DNA of 64,000 nucleotides, taken from positions 3,427,558 to 3,491,557 of the forward strand of contig NW_003101679.1 in assembly GCF_000003855.2 (NCBI RefSeq). Reading direction: 5' to 3'. Positions 49,560 to 61,373 of this stretch are shown in pieces; the stretch's first letter is position 1, and each line of letters opens with the position of its first letter. Origin of the DNA: Blastomyces gilchristii SLH14081 (taxonomy: Eukaryota > Ascomycota > Eurotiomycetes > Onygenales > Ajellomycetaceae). The position numbers and the translations under genes are program-made. The notes under the pieces were generated by a model, which saw nothing but the letters and a program-made list of their open reading frames with translations, was not told the origin of the DNA and ran no database searches.

Positions 49560-50777
49560 AATCTGAGCTTACTAATTGTGCTAGCTTTTTAACTCTCTTG
49601 TTTCTCTTGACTGTGCATGCTGTATGCAATCTTTTATATCATGATTTTAACATCTACAGTTAAAACAAGCTCAGTGCTCATAATATCAAGATTTTCACTC
49701 AGAGAATTGCTTTTTCAGAGAATTTGATGCTTTAGCAATGGCATTTAAATCTAGATTCATTATATTCAGATGTGTGATTTGCATCATAGAAGTCTGATTA
49801 TCTGGTCTTTACTGAGGTATACTTAATTACAGTATTTTTCATCACAGCTGACTTGCTTATTCCTGTATAATGAGAATATTATATACTTCTTTCATTATAT
49901 CTGATTACAAGCTTAAGCATTTTCATTTCACTCTCAACTCTGATATAAGATCATGAATGAAGATCTATAAACAGAAAGATGTTGAAAGCTATTCATTCAA
50001 TATAAGATAGTATAAGCTGAAGTGTGTAAAGTATGATGTAAAATCACTCACTTATCTACACTCTGTGAAGTATTTATAATACTTATCTCATATATTCACT
50101 TTCTCAAAGTTGTGCAAGATTCATTTGAAAAACTCATTTTATATTCATGAGAATGAATACTGCTTCAGATCTGTGAGATTCATCTTTTCACTAGTCATTT
50201 ATAATAATTTCACTTTTTCATATAGAAACATAGCAGATCTTAAGACTTGTTAAAATTTCATTAACTGTCTGTTGATGAGTTCATACTTAATTCAATAATA
50301 TGATTGTATCTAACTTAGCCAGCTAATTACAGCATTATTTTTTCAGTTATTATTAAAGCTTGATAGCTTCAGTAGATCACTCAGCTTGATATATCTCATG
50401 CTTGAATTCTCATTATATGCAGCAGTTTCAGATGATGTGTATACTTCTGAAGAGATTATAAATAATTATAATAAGTTCTTCAGACTTAATATAATTATAT
50501 GTCTGTATAAACATTTAATCTCTCACTGCAGATCTATGATCTGATTTTCACTATTCTTATTAATGATGATGATTGTGTCAGTGAAGCTCTTCATAGTGAA
50601 TTCTTGATTCACAGTGAATATCAATTTTTGCTTAACTTCTGTCTCAGTCTGTCACTGTGTATGCAAGACCTCAATCTTGTTTAGAATTCTTGTATATATA
50701 CAGAGCTTCAATTCTGATTCAGTGATTTCAGCTGCTTTTCTTACTGTTTTAAGTAAATTCTCTGAGAGATTCTGCAT
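49560..50777 (-). pseudogene. Gypsy-D gag remnant with zinc knuckle
   Basis: The start is probably the ATG at 50777-50775 (MQNLSENLLKTVRKAAEI), followed by a helical, Glu/Lys-rich N-terminal part with a TGA. Near 49640-49690 CFNCRC-NHDIKDC matches a CX2CX4HX4C nucleic-acid-binding knuckle, with one stop. Gag would form the particle shell; inactive here. Confidence 0.68.
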
Positions 50778-51660
50778 TCACCACCCCGACGCAGAGACGA
50801 GTGTAAAATCAAACCAAGACAAACGTCCACCTCAGGAGATCTCAAAATATAGAGACACACAGCCCGCCCTCTACTGAAGCAGTATGACTTTATGCAGGGA
50901 AGGTCTCACCGCGTCAAAACGCAACGTTGATTCCAACAGCTCCGAAGCCACCAGCGTATTGTGCCCAGCNNNNNNNNNNNNNNNNNNNNNNNNNNNNNNN
51001 NNNNNNNNNNNNNNNNNNNNNNNNNNNNNNNNNNNNNNNNNNNNNNNNNNNNNNNNNNNNNNNNNNNNNNNNNNNNNNNNNNNNNNNNNNNNNNNNNNNN
51101 NNNNNNNNNNNNNNNNNNNNNNNNNNNNNNNNNNNNNNNNNNNNNNNNNNNNNNNNNNNNNNNNNNNNNNNNNNNNNNNNNNNNNNNNNNNNNNNNNNNN
51201 NNNNNNNNNNNNNNNNNNNNNNNNNNNNNNNNNNNNNNNNNNNNNNNNNNNNNNNNNNNNNNNNNNNNNNNNNNNNNNNNNNNNNNNNNNNNNNNNNNNN
51301 NNNNNNNNNNNNNNNNNNNNNNNNNNNNNNNNNNNNNNNNNNNNNNNNNNNNNNNNNNNNNNNNNNNNNNNNNNNNNNNNNNNNNNNNNNNNNNNNNNNN
51401 NNNNNNNNNNNNNNNNNNNNNNNNNNNNNNNNNATGCTCCTCGGCGGATCAACACGATCGTGTACTCCATGCTTGCACTTCGTCCTGGGTCCTGATTTTA
51501 CAGAGTGGAGAGTAGCAAGCTCATCTTGATCAGAACGGCCGGCTAGAGCTTGTCTATGGAGATCCCCTTCGCATGTCTCAGACCGGGCACGCGAGAGAGA
51601 TAATTCGATGGACTATCCGATCTCTACATCTACATCGCCAGTTGTGGGACTTTGTTGGTT
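50778..51660. other. GC-balanced patch with assembly gap
   Basis: Sequence abruptly becomes GC-balanced at the gypsy-D gag start (50778) and AT-rich again by about 51680. The left part (50778-50969) is probably the gypsy-D leader, including a tggtggcttcggagctg-like primer site on the minus strand. The right part (about 51590-51660) aligns with element M's integrase text near 16600-16690, so it is probably P1 sequence that escaped mutation. No host gene recognised. Confidence 0.5.
50970..51433. other. Assembly gap
   Basis: 464 Ns. The gypsy-D 5' LTR and the gypsy-D/P1 junction should lie here. Long frames across it are artefacts. Confidence 0.95.
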
Positions 51661-54305
51661 GCCGTTAGAATGACTGAGTACATTGATTATCACTCATAGA
51701 GTTCATATATAATAACTCAAAGCATGTCAGTATAGATAAAACTCTCTTTGAGATGCTTACTGAGACTTATATGCAGATGATCTTGATGAATTCATAAGAG
51801 TATACTATAAAGTGTGATAATATCTGTGAACAAGCTGAGAGAATTCAGAATATTCAGAAGAAAGTCTGTGAATTCTTAAGAAAGACTCAAGAGTATTAAA
51901 AGAGATACTATGACTCTAAGCATATTATAAAGAGTTTTAAAAAAGATGATAAAGTCTAGCTAAGTCTGAAAAACATTATCATATAAAGATTTAGTAAGAC
52001 ACTGAATCTCTTACAGACAGAGTCTTATAAGATTATGAAGAAAGTTAGTTTATAGTTCTACAGATTAAAACTGTTATCTGAGTTGTATATATATAATATT
52101 TTTTATATCTCTTTACTTTATAAATATAAGAAATTCTCAGAAGAGAACTCTGCGACTCATCACTTTATTCACAAAGTATTAGAGAGTGAAAGAGAATATT
52201 AGATTAAAGAGATTATTAACTCAGAGAAGTGAGATTATAAGCTCTGATTCAAGATTCAGTAATAAGAGTATTCTGATATGATGAATGAGTTTACTTGAGA
52301 ATTATTCAGACAGATAAGACATCTGTAAAAGCTGAGACATGACTTTTATACTGTAAATTCTGATAAGTTAGAATAATATAATCTTGACTAAGAATCTGAT
52401 TGTGATAAATATATTAACACTGTTATTTACACATTCTAGTCTATAAAGATAATGAATTTCTACTGAGATGAACAGTCTGCAGTGTATGTAAAGAGAAGAA
52501 GAAATCATATTATTATTAAAAATTAAAAAATAAAGAAAATAAAATCACACTATAAACATAATTTAGTGATTAATAAAGGAAAAATAAAGAAAATTTATAC
52601 TTATAATCTTATTATTCATAATACTTAACTCTCTTATAACTATTAATTTCTCTCTTGAAAGAAGTGAAGAGTATTATATCTATAATATAGATAATTATTA
52701 CATTTGATATAAAGACTGCTGAAAATGCACAGACTTTAAGAGAGCTGAATATCAGAGTGTATATAATTGAAGCAGAGTCTTAAGAGCTAATCATCTACAT
52801 ATATTATCAGATATTTCTTATATAGCTGTGTCTACTCTCTCAGTTGTGCTGAAGTATTCAGCTTGAAAATTATTGAGATGTGAAGAGAGAGCTCATCTAT
52901 TCAGATCAACTTCTGTCATGAATTCATAGCATTTACATTGTCTTAATTACCTCAATTTTATAAGTATCTGAGAACTCATCTTCTATTAATGTTGAGATTG
53001 CAGAAATGCATCACAGTATAAGAATTATTGATAGAAAGTCTTGACATATTTACATATATCTGATTGAAGATTGTATGAGTAGAGAAAGAATGATTATAAA
53101 TCTGTAGAACTGCAGAGAGCACTGACAGTACTAAGAGCTTTGAAACAACTGTTAGCTAGAATATGTAAGAAATCACTTATAGAGAGACTTATAGCAAAGA
53201 GTGAGACTGCACTGCTGAGAGTCAGAGACTGATCTGAAGAAGACACAGAATTAACTGCTGACTCAAAAATAGAGTGCACTGATAAGACTGAGAAGAGTGA
53301 AGATACTAAGATAAGTGATAATACTTCTGCTTCACCAGCTAGTAGAAAGTAATCAGAGATATTACAGAGACACTAATAAGAAGCTTAATAATAGTCAGAC
53401 ATTATTCATAAAGATATTGAAATTGAAAATTTTTTTATTCTTAAGAAGTTCTTGAATTAATATATGAATATTGTCAGAAATACTCTCTCTCTATTATCTA
53501 AGTGAAAACACTTCACAGATGAATAAGAATACTCACAGTTTATAAGAATAAAAGCTGTTATAAAAAAAGAGAAAAGAAGATAAGATTTTATAAACAGATC
53601 TGAGATATTTATACTACTCTAGAGAAATTTATTTACACTATGAGAGATTCTGCAGAATCATCAGATCACTCTAGTAAATAAAGAATGATTATGAATCACA
53701 GATCTGAATCTTTCTATATAACTATAAAAAGTGATTACAGACTGTAGATATCTTGATTCTATAATTCTACAGAGTTAATGAAAGAATGGAAAATTTCTTA
53801 TAACTCTACAGTGTTAAAGAATAATGATTTATAAGAATAAGTAAAAGATTAACTCATACATACTTCTCTTTAATGAGAATAATCTCATAGAAAGTAATTC
53901 ATCTGTAGAATGAATTGATATAATGATTATATAAAAATCTCATGAAATAATAATTGAAGATAAACTAAAACTCTTCAGATTAAAAGATATGAGATGAATC
54001 TGTATAATAATTATATAAGAATCTTATAAAAATAATCAAGAGTTAACTGAAATTCTTCTGCATAAAAGATATGAGATGAATCTGTATAATAGTTAGAGAA
54101 AGATCTGCAGATTATAAAAAATCTCATGAAATAAGAAACTGAGTAACAGACTCTTTTCTCTTCACAGTAATAAGAAATTTTTCCTCACTAAGATTTTTTA
54201 TAGATATGAAGAGTTTTTAGTGAGTATTACTGCAGTACTGAGCCTGATTCTATGAAATCACTCAGTGAAAGACTTTATAGACAAAGTCTTAGAGAGAGAG
54301 AAATA
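51590..54305 (+). pseudogene. P1 integrase C-terminus, chromodomain-like and 3' region
   Basis: The + strand reads ND-VH-LSLIEFIYNNSKH (integrase core end), then RKTQEY-KRYYDSKHIIKSF and KKDDKV-LSLKNI (GPY/F-like region). Near 52160-52330 come LESERE, KEIINSE and NEFT-E, where W codons are TGA, resembling a chromodomain. From about 52450 to 54305 no domain is readable; a 61-codon shadow lies at 53094-53279. Confidence 0.65.
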
Positions 54306-54563
54306 TGTAAGAAATCTCACTTCTTACAGATTCTTTATCTCTATTTCTATCTCTTATATAATTAATAGAATTAGCAGCTCTTGACTATACACAACTATAT
54401 AGACTGAAGTTTACAACTACTATTTATAACTTAGCTTGAATACTATTATACATTTAACTTTTACATTTTATCTTTCTACTGTGAATACTTCTAGTAGTTA
54501 ATAGTACATATCACGCCAAGCTGCAAACACTCGAATAATCACCTGCGAGCACTTATTCTTACA
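54306..54563 (+). repeat. P1 3' LTR (258 bp)
   Basis: tgtaagaaatctcacttc ... acttattcttaca. Its right end keeps CpG (cacctgcgagc) while its left end is decayed, the reverse of the 5' LTR pattern. Confidence 0.88.
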
Positions 54564-55225
54564 GATTCAGAGACTATTTAGTTAATCTCTTTATAATACT
54601 CAGTCTGAGTATTTTATAAAGCTTTTCTCTCTTCTGTAATCTTTCTATATTCATCACTCTAATCTTCTTAATAGAATCAGATCTGTGAGAGAGTTCATTT
54701 ACTGAGTTCTTAATTCTCTTAATAAACTCTATCTTGAATCAGAGCTCACTAAGCTTGTGAGCTCAGTGAATCTATTACTGTGAGAGTTTCTTAACTGAAG
54801 TAAACAATTATAAGCTGTTATAATCAGTTCTAATAATAATCACTGTTATAAGACTGTTAAAGTAGTGATATCAGTAATAAACGAATTTCACTATTATAAG
54901 AAGTCTCTGATTATAAATGTTATAGTTAATCTTCATAAGTTGCATCTTCTACAAGAAAAAGATCACTGAAACTCGGTTCTTATTTAACTGTAGTTATAAG
55001 AATATTTCTGAAATTATAAAGAAGAAGACATCTATCTTTAATCTGATTAAGAGTAAGAAATTAAAGTGAAACAGTATTACTGTGTCCGTAAATATCTGTT
55101 TTAATCTTATAAAGACTCTGTGAGCTTCTGAGATAAGAAAGTTCTCACAGTTATCTCTTCTTAATAATCTTTTTATTCTTTATTCATAGAATGACTTCTT
55201 ATTTTCACTCTTCAGCATATGTGTA

Positions 55226-55731
55226 TAGACTGGCCGCCGGGACCATGAATTTCACATTTGGTCTCATTTGGTCTGGTTTCATACATTTCTGAGCGTGAAT
55301 CCCGCTGGGACTAGTTATTAAAAAAACATGTAAAGTGACTATATATCAGATCTTAAAATGAAATCATGACTTGAAAAAAATGAGAAAGTGATCTCATTTG
55401 ATCTTATTTAGTGTCATTCTTGACACAAAGTTACTATTTTTAGACATTTTAAGGTTTTTTTTAGACTATTTTTAATTTTTTAAAAAGTAATGCTTTTTGA
55501 TAACACTCAAATGAGATTTAAAGTCATTTAAAGTAATACAAATAATTTACATTGAGAAGTGAAAATCATGATCTCATTTGAAAAATGTGATAAGAGTAGA
55601 CAGTAAGTCTCACTGAAACAGTATGAGACTACTATCTAATGTTAAAACTGTGTAATGGGATTGGTCGAATTGGTAATGAAACTATCAAAAAATCTGGTCC
55701 TGGTTCCAGACACAGTCACACGGTCAGTCTA
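55226..55731 (-). mobile_element. MITE m5 (hAT-type, 506 bp)
   Basis: Starts tagactggccgccggga and ends cacggtcagtcta. Flanks tatgtgta (55218-55225) and tatatgta (55732-55739): 8 bp with one transition. Confidence 0.9.
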
Positions 55732-55771
55732 TATATGTAAGAGTCAAGAAGCTTCTTATAAATACAAAGAT

Positions 55772-56146
55772 TATGATATTATTATTATTATTATTCTTTC
55801 ATTGTACTTATGTGCAAGCGGAGCTTATGATGAGTTCTTGCATAATGTTAAATACAGGCTAAGTGTTGATTATGCAGAAGAAAATATAGGTTTTAAGACT
55901 ACACTAAGATAACAAGAACATAGAAAATATAAAGAAGTGACAATTAAATACATATAATAATAACTTCTCATCTCAAGAAAATAGAGCAATTTGTTGAAGT
56001 GATTTGTACATCTCTGTATTTATTAGAAACCTGAGGTGCTTGAGTTCCAGATTTAATGTATTCCTGCGGGTTTTGAACTCACATGTCTTGGTTTTGAATG
56101 CCAAGGCGCTACCAGGTGGCCGCATTAATCATTTAGTCACTGAGAG
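55772..56146 (-). mobile_element. tRNA-derived SINE copy e
   Basis: ATT-repeat tail at left, tRNA-like head at right. Perfect 13-bp duplication taaatacaaagat (55759-55771 and 56147-56159). Inserted in element M 40 bp from MITE m5. The 85- and 71-codon frames here are artefacts. Confidence 0.92.
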
Positions 56147-57631
56147 TAAATACAAAGATAAAATATCTATAGAAATTCACAAAACTCAGAAAGATCTAAA
56201 TCTTATAAATACTAGTTAACTCTGATTATGATAGAATAGTCTCAATTTATCAAGATTTTATCTGAATATCATCTGTGATAATTATATATTCTAGAAAATT
56301 AATCTAGCAGATACTGAAGTTACACTTTACAAGCTTAATATACAGTTCTGTCTTATTGAAGATCTCTAACATAGTTTATACATACTCACTGTGTTCTTTC
56401 TTCTTTATAAAGTACATTATCATATCATTCAGATATATTATTATTAAGATATTCAGATATATATAAAGTGTTTTATTGATGAAAGACTGAAATACTGCAG
56501 CAGTATTAATGAAATCAAAGAATATCACTAGATATTTAAACAATTTCAGTGCAGTTCTAAAGACAGTCTTTCATTCGTTCTCAGATTATATTTACAGCTA
56601 TATATATATACTGATTATATTCAGTTATATAAATATAACAGCTTCTGTAAAAGAGTTGATTACATTCTTAATCAGAGATTTGTGAGAGTCAAATGAAGTC
56701 ATTCTTCAGATTCCTCTTTATATAAGCTCATAGAGCTTCTGTCTTCTGATAAGAGAGCTTTTAGATTAATTTTTAGAAGAGTTTCTACTCTTCTATTAAA
56801 TCTATTATCAGATTCTTCTTACAGTGAAATGAAAGCTCAGCTGCTTCAACTGAACTGAATATCTCTATGAAACCTCAGTATTTCTCTGATATCTGAACCT
56901 CAGTTTTCATGATTACAAAGTTCTCAGACATTTGCAAAGTTATTATATAGATGAGCTTGTCTTCTCTAATTAACTCTGCAGTATTAACTGATTCTATCTC
57001 TGTAAGTAAGTCTATTAACACTGATCAGAAGTATAAACCTGACTTATAAACAGCTATGTATAGATTATGTCTTTGAAGTCATACAAGTTTCAAGTATGTA
57101 TCATCTGTGATATCTATAATAATAACAGTTTTCACAAATCTTCTTCAGATTTCAGAGAGATCTTGTAATTCAAAGATAACTCTTATAAGTCTCTTAGCTT
57201 TCAGATCTGAGTTCTTACATTCTGTTTATCATAAGAGTAGATCCTCAGTTTTTATCATTTAGCTTATTTATTTTATAAGGTTTAGAGATACTATAGTAAT
57301 CTGAGATCTCAAGTTCATCAATACTTCTTATACTTATGAGATAGCAGTACTGCAGTGTACTCTCTCTCTGTAAGAATGTATTTTCATTGAGAGAGTAACA
57401 GATTCAGATATCAACTTTAACACTCTTAAGAAGGCAGTTACTGACTATATCTGTGACTCTTTAAATTTTTATTTTAATTCATCAGAACAGTTTGTATAAA
57501 GATGTTCTGATTTTAAACAGATGAAGTAAAGACTCTTTTTCTTAATCTCTTTATTATGTATCTTATTTGCAGACGCTTGTAAAGCTCCTTCTTTCTACGC
57601 AGCAGTCAGACTTAAATCTCTGTGTATTTTA

Positions 57632-58623
57632 TCAAGCTGCTTTAAAAAGACTTAGAAATAGTTAGATTTATAATAATCAAATGAATCTTGAACTATTGTT
57701 AAATTCTATTATGAAAATTCAAAAGAGAAGAATATTAAAACTGATAATTTATCTGCACTGAGTTTATGCTTATATAAATATTCATGATAATGATCTGACT
57801 GATTCAGTTGTAAAAAAGACTTCAGAGTTAAGTAGATCTATTCAAAAAACAGTATTCTGATCTTTTATAAAGAGAAGGATAAAAGAATCTTATTTAAACA
57901 AGTGAAATGAAAGTTAATGGAAATAAAAGAAGAGTATACATTATTCAAGATTTGAAACAAAACTCAAGTGAAAATCTTGTTTAATAAAGTGTAAAAAGAA
58001 AATATTCTCATCTATAATTCAGCTGAAACTAGAACATGATTACTTCAAATCATATATACAAAGATTTGATAATAGGTTTGATTTAATAGAATACTCATTC
58101 TGCAATTTAAATGAAAATTCTGAGTATATTATAATATATTATGAATTATACAATAGTCTCAGAGTCAGATTGAAAGAGAAGTATAATTTAAATTAATTAA
58201 ATATAAGATTCTTATTCTTAACTAAGACAAGAATTAAATACTTAATAGACTTTCTATCAGAAACTCAAGCAGCTATAAGAAAATAATTGCATTCAAAAAT
58301 GTCTGAATATGAAGAAGTGAAAATTAATTAGATATATTTCTTTAAAATAGCTATACACTATCTTTAAATATTTTTATTATGTTATAGTTTCTCTTTACTT
58401 TTTCATTTCTGTTCTTTTCTATTTACTTATTTAATATGACTATCTTTAAGACTTTGTTCTATCTTCTTTTGTCATGATATTTCTGATTAATTTCAAAGTA
58501 TCAGAAGGTGTTAAAATACTGTAATTTGTAAATGATTTTTATATTCTGAGCTGGAATTTTCTGATTTTTCATATCTGAAATTGATAAATGTATAATAGTT
58601 AGTTTTATAGATACTAGAAAAAC
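57632..58623 (+). mobile_element. Tad-like LINE fragment, copy 3
   Basis: Plus-strand counterpart of the LINE at 45631-47733: from (t)caagctgctttaaaaagac through the RNase H end and zinc segment to the 3' UTR (ttgataaatgtataatag). It is cut by P2's LTR at 58624 before the AAT tail. 5' junction with element M at about 57632. Confidence 0.8.
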
Positions 58624-58881
58624 TGTAAGAAATCCCGCTCCTCACGAATTCTTTACCTCTGTTTCTATCTCTCATGTAATCAATAGGGTTAGCGGCTCTT
58701 GACTATACATAACTATATAGACTGAAGTTTGTGACTACTATTTATAACTCAGCATGAATACTATTATATATTTAATCTCTATATTTTATCTTTCTACTGT
58801 AAACACTTCTAGTAGTTAACAGTATATATCATGTCAAGCTGTAAACACCTGAATAATTGTCTGTGAACACTTATTCTTTTA
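58624..58881 (+). repeat. P2 5' LTR (258 bp)
   Basis: tgtaagaaatcccgctcc ... acttattctttta, followed by tttcaagctctgtcagtc as in the other gypsy-C elements. Confidence 0.87.
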
Positions 58882-60529
58882 TTTCAAGCTCTGTCAGTCA
58901 GCAATCTTCTGTTATAACTGACAGAACTAGAAACTTATATACTTCAATCTCTGTGAACTCTACTGCAGATAGTCAGAAGCAGTCACTTAAATCATGAATA
59001 ATCTCTATAAAAAAAGTCTCAGAGAACTTATAAATTACTTACAGAATATTATTCTCTATATCTGTAAGAGAGAAACTCTCTGAACTTATAAATAAATTAA
59101 TCTCAGTGAAGAACATTCTTGAGTATCTTCTACAGAATTAAGTTATTTTTCTATAAGAAATACTTACTACTTATAAACATTCTCAAACTAAGTCTCTAGA
59201 CATAATCTTCAGAGATACTTATAAACTGAAAAGAAACTTTCTTAAGAAGTAATTACTTAAGAGTATCTATTAAATCACAATCTATAAAAGCTTTTATAAG
59301 TTTGTACTTAAAATTGACTCACAAGCTCAGCCATGTGATATAAAAGATGAAGAAGCTGTTATTTATATTATAACAGATCTCTACTACACTGAAGTTAAGA
59401 ACTAGCTGACTTATATAGAGAATAAGTATAAGAGATTCTACTGATCTGTTCTCAAGATCTATTTAGAGAATAAGTTAAGAGACTTTATAAGTCAGACAAA
59501 GAATATCTGAACTGTAATTATTAATATTAAAAAAAGAGATAAGAAATCTGATAATGACTACTCACAGTACTTCATGAAATCATAGTATGAATTAAGATCT
59601 GTGAAAACAGAGCTCTGAAATAAGATCTGAATAATGATATTTATAAAGAGACTGAATAAAGATATATAGAATAAGCTCATTAAGTAAGACTCTAAGTTCT
59701 TAACTCTGAATAAACTAATGACTTTTAATCATTATTTACAGATCATTGTGAGAGTTATAGATCTGTGAAGAGTGAATCACTGATCAGTTCTATAAGAGTC
59801 AGAATAATAGAGAACAGATTTATCAGAAAAAGATAATAAGATATAGAGAGATTTATATCTGACTGCTGAGCAGAGAGAGAGAGCTTTATAAGCTTCTATA
59901 AACAGAGTATATAATAGAGAGAGTAAGAAAAAGAGTCTCTACTTTATCTATTTTAAATTAGAATATCTTTATATAAACTGTTAAGATAAATTAAAATAGA
60001 AATTTAAGAAGTCATAGACAGAGTTAGTAACAGTCTTCTTAAAAATCTTGAAGCTGATATCTGAATTTGTTACTTCTTCAATAAAAATACATGCTTATGA
60101 GCAGAGACTACACTGTAGTACTACTATCTTATCAGTATAAAAAGCATTAATGAACTCAGAATCTCAGATCACTGAAGTATTTCTAAAGCTTGTGAAGTGA
60201 ATAAGCTGAGTGATGAAAACTGAAAATCTGCTCTTATAATAAACAGAGTATAAGAACTCAGATCTAAGAACTGAGAGACTTACAAGAGTTATCTTTGAAT
60301 TATAAGATATCTCTGAAACTTGAAGAAGATTTACAGAAACTGTGATTATTACAGATATCACAGATAACATGTACTTAAGACTTGTATAACTTTAAAGATA
60401 TAATCTGCATGTAGCTATTTATCAGTCAGATTTATACTTTTAATCAGTGTTAATAGACTTACTTACAGAGATAGAATCAGTTAATACTGCAGAGGTAATT
60501 AGAGAAGATAAGCTTATTTATATAATAAC
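58624..60529 (+). mobile_element. Gypsy-C retrotransposon P2, 5' part
   Basis: 5' LTR 58624-58881 (258 bp), then gag/protease sequence colinear with P1's 24353-25990. It breaks at 60529 where a copia LTR begins; P1 continues uninterrupted at the same point (tataataact near 25983). The rest is outside the window. Confidence 0.8.
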
Positions 60530-60743
60530 TGTGAAAGGTGTAAAGCTTGTGTGATTGAAAGGTTGCTAGCTTGTGAAAAGTGATATAGTAAAAGGATTAG
60601 TAAGCCAGATCACATGATCTGATACTCTTACTCATCAGAGTAACTATACACAATACTGTATACAAAATTCGCCTTCAAATCAAGTACAGGTATAAAAAAT
60701 GACTGAAAAACGTGTAGTAATGAAAAATCAGTCATGAGATACA
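60530..60743 (-). repeat. Copia 3' LTR (214 bp)
   Basis: On the minus strand it starts TGTATCTCATGACTG and ends ACACCTTTCACA. The partner LTR is outside the window. Confidence 0.8.
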
Positions 60744-60785
60744 TCATTTTTTATTCCTCTATTCCTTCATCTTTATATTCTTCTT

Positions 60786-61053
60786 TCAATGTGTATATTT
60801 CAATATTTCAAGTGATTTAGTAAGCTCATCCGCTGCATTCTCAGCAGATAAAACATATTGAATAGATATCTTGTTCTTACAGACAAGATTCTGAAGAATG
60901 TGAAAACAGATATCTATATGCTTTGAGCGCCGTGGAATTACTTCGGAAGAGAATAGCTCTATGACAGACTTATTATCAGCATGAATTGTAGAAGCCAGAC
61001 CATTAACTGTGGTGAGAATGCAGTGCTCATTGACATTCAGATTGTTGAGATGA
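60786..61053 (-). pseudogene. Copia pol C-terminus (RNase H), open but truncated
   Basis: About 88 codons are open to a natural stop (TGA at 60788-60786). Readable signatures: TIHADNKSVIELFSS (active-site Asp of the ADN motif), PRRSKHIDICFHIL, and SIQYVLSAENAADELTKSL, the classic end of Ty1/copia RNase H (RSKHIDxRYH..., TxxxxAD..TK.L). In a whole element it degrades the RNA strand during reverse transcription. The upstream part is removed by E4's LTR. No stops, and CpG sites are present, so it seems to have escaped RIP. Confidence 0.85.
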
Positions 61054-61373
61054 TGTAAAAAGCCTACGCTGAATAGATTAGTATAATATTTATAGGTCTT
61101 ATATAAGAAAGTGAAAAATGTTAGAGAAGAATAGAAAGAGAAAGTGTGAGAATCAGTGATCAGAGTGAATATTTATACATGTATTTAGTGATGTAAACAG
61201 TGAAACTTCAGGGAGGAAGAATAGGGGTTTTTGTACACAGTGAAGCTTCAGAGTGAAAGAATAGAGATTTCATAGGTTTTTAGCCAAGAATCAGTGACTG
61301 AGAATCGATGTGATAGAAATCTGTGAACTGTAATAGAATAGTCTATATAATTGACCAGTCGCAGCCCGCTACA
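61054..61373 (-). repeat. E4 LTR (320 bp, internal duplication)
   Basis: Gypsy-A LTR from tgtaaaaagcctacgctg to cagcccgctaca. It is about 26 bp longer than the 294-bp LTRs because a segment near 61190-61265 (gtgaaacttcagggaggaag / gtgaagcttcagagtgaaag) is repeated. Confidence 0.75.

Larger units (their letters stand above)
28715..50969 (-). mobile_element. Gypsy-D retrotransposon, multiply interrupted
   Basis: A minus-strand element whose 3' outer end is tgattcaaaggttgc at 28715. Pieces: 28715-31685, 40252-40769, 41656-42331 (integrase) and 47734-50777 (RNase H, RT, protease, gag), plus a GC-balanced leader to 50969. Insertions: E1 (31686-40251), SINE d with MITE m4, E3 and two LINE copies. 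RNase H C-terminal sequence between 42331 and 47734 is missing, implying a deletion. The 5' LTR presumably lies in the gap at 50970-51433. Inserted in P1; left flank tctta. Confidence 0.65.
24095..54563 (+). mobile_element. Gypsy-C retrotransposon P1, split by gypsy-D
   Basis: Two LTRs of 258 bp each (24095-24352, 54306-54563) face the same way. Internal pieces are 24353-28714 (gag, protease, RT, RNase H, integrase) and 51434-54305 (integrase C-terminus, chromodomain-like segment, 3' part). Everything from 28715 to the gap at 50970-51433 is a later insertion. Flanks gattg/gattc agree at 4 of 5 bases. It is inserted in minus-strand element M, whose text continues exactly at 54564. Confidence 0.75.
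13191..57631 (-). mobile_element. Gypsy-C chromovirus M, split into several pieces
   Basis: Pieces belonging to one minus-strand element: 13191-15966, 16474-16876, 23405-24094 and 54564-57631. The 3' LTR is at 13191 and the integrase C-terminal part around 15840-15960 (mirror of 51870-51960). Integrase continues through 16876-16476 and 24094-23405, then RNase H and RT in 54564-56650 and gag-side sequence to 57631. The joins are continuous when E2, P1 and MITE m1 are removed: for example, the text broken at 24094 resumes at 54564, as judged against the uninterrupted P1 copy at about 27520-27620. No frame is intact. Confidence 0.7.
54564..57631 (-). pseudogene. Element M pol and gag-side remnant
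   Basis: Reverse complement of P1 from about 27580 back to about 25320: integrase N-terminus, RNase H, RT (56240-56600: IIYLND-like box, KKKEHSEYV, TELYIKLVKCNF) and protease/gag side. Interrupted by MITE m5 and SINE e, and ended by a LINE at 57632. Confidence 0.75.
60530..61053 (-). mobile_element. Ty1/copia retrotransposon, 3' end
   Basis: Minus-strand element: a 214-bp LTR (60530-60743, ends TG/CA), a purine tract on the minus strand next to it (gaaggaatagaggaat), then the C-terminal end of pol. It is truncated on the right by gypsy-A E4 at 61054 and inserted in P2. Far less mutated than everything around it. Confidence 0.85.
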
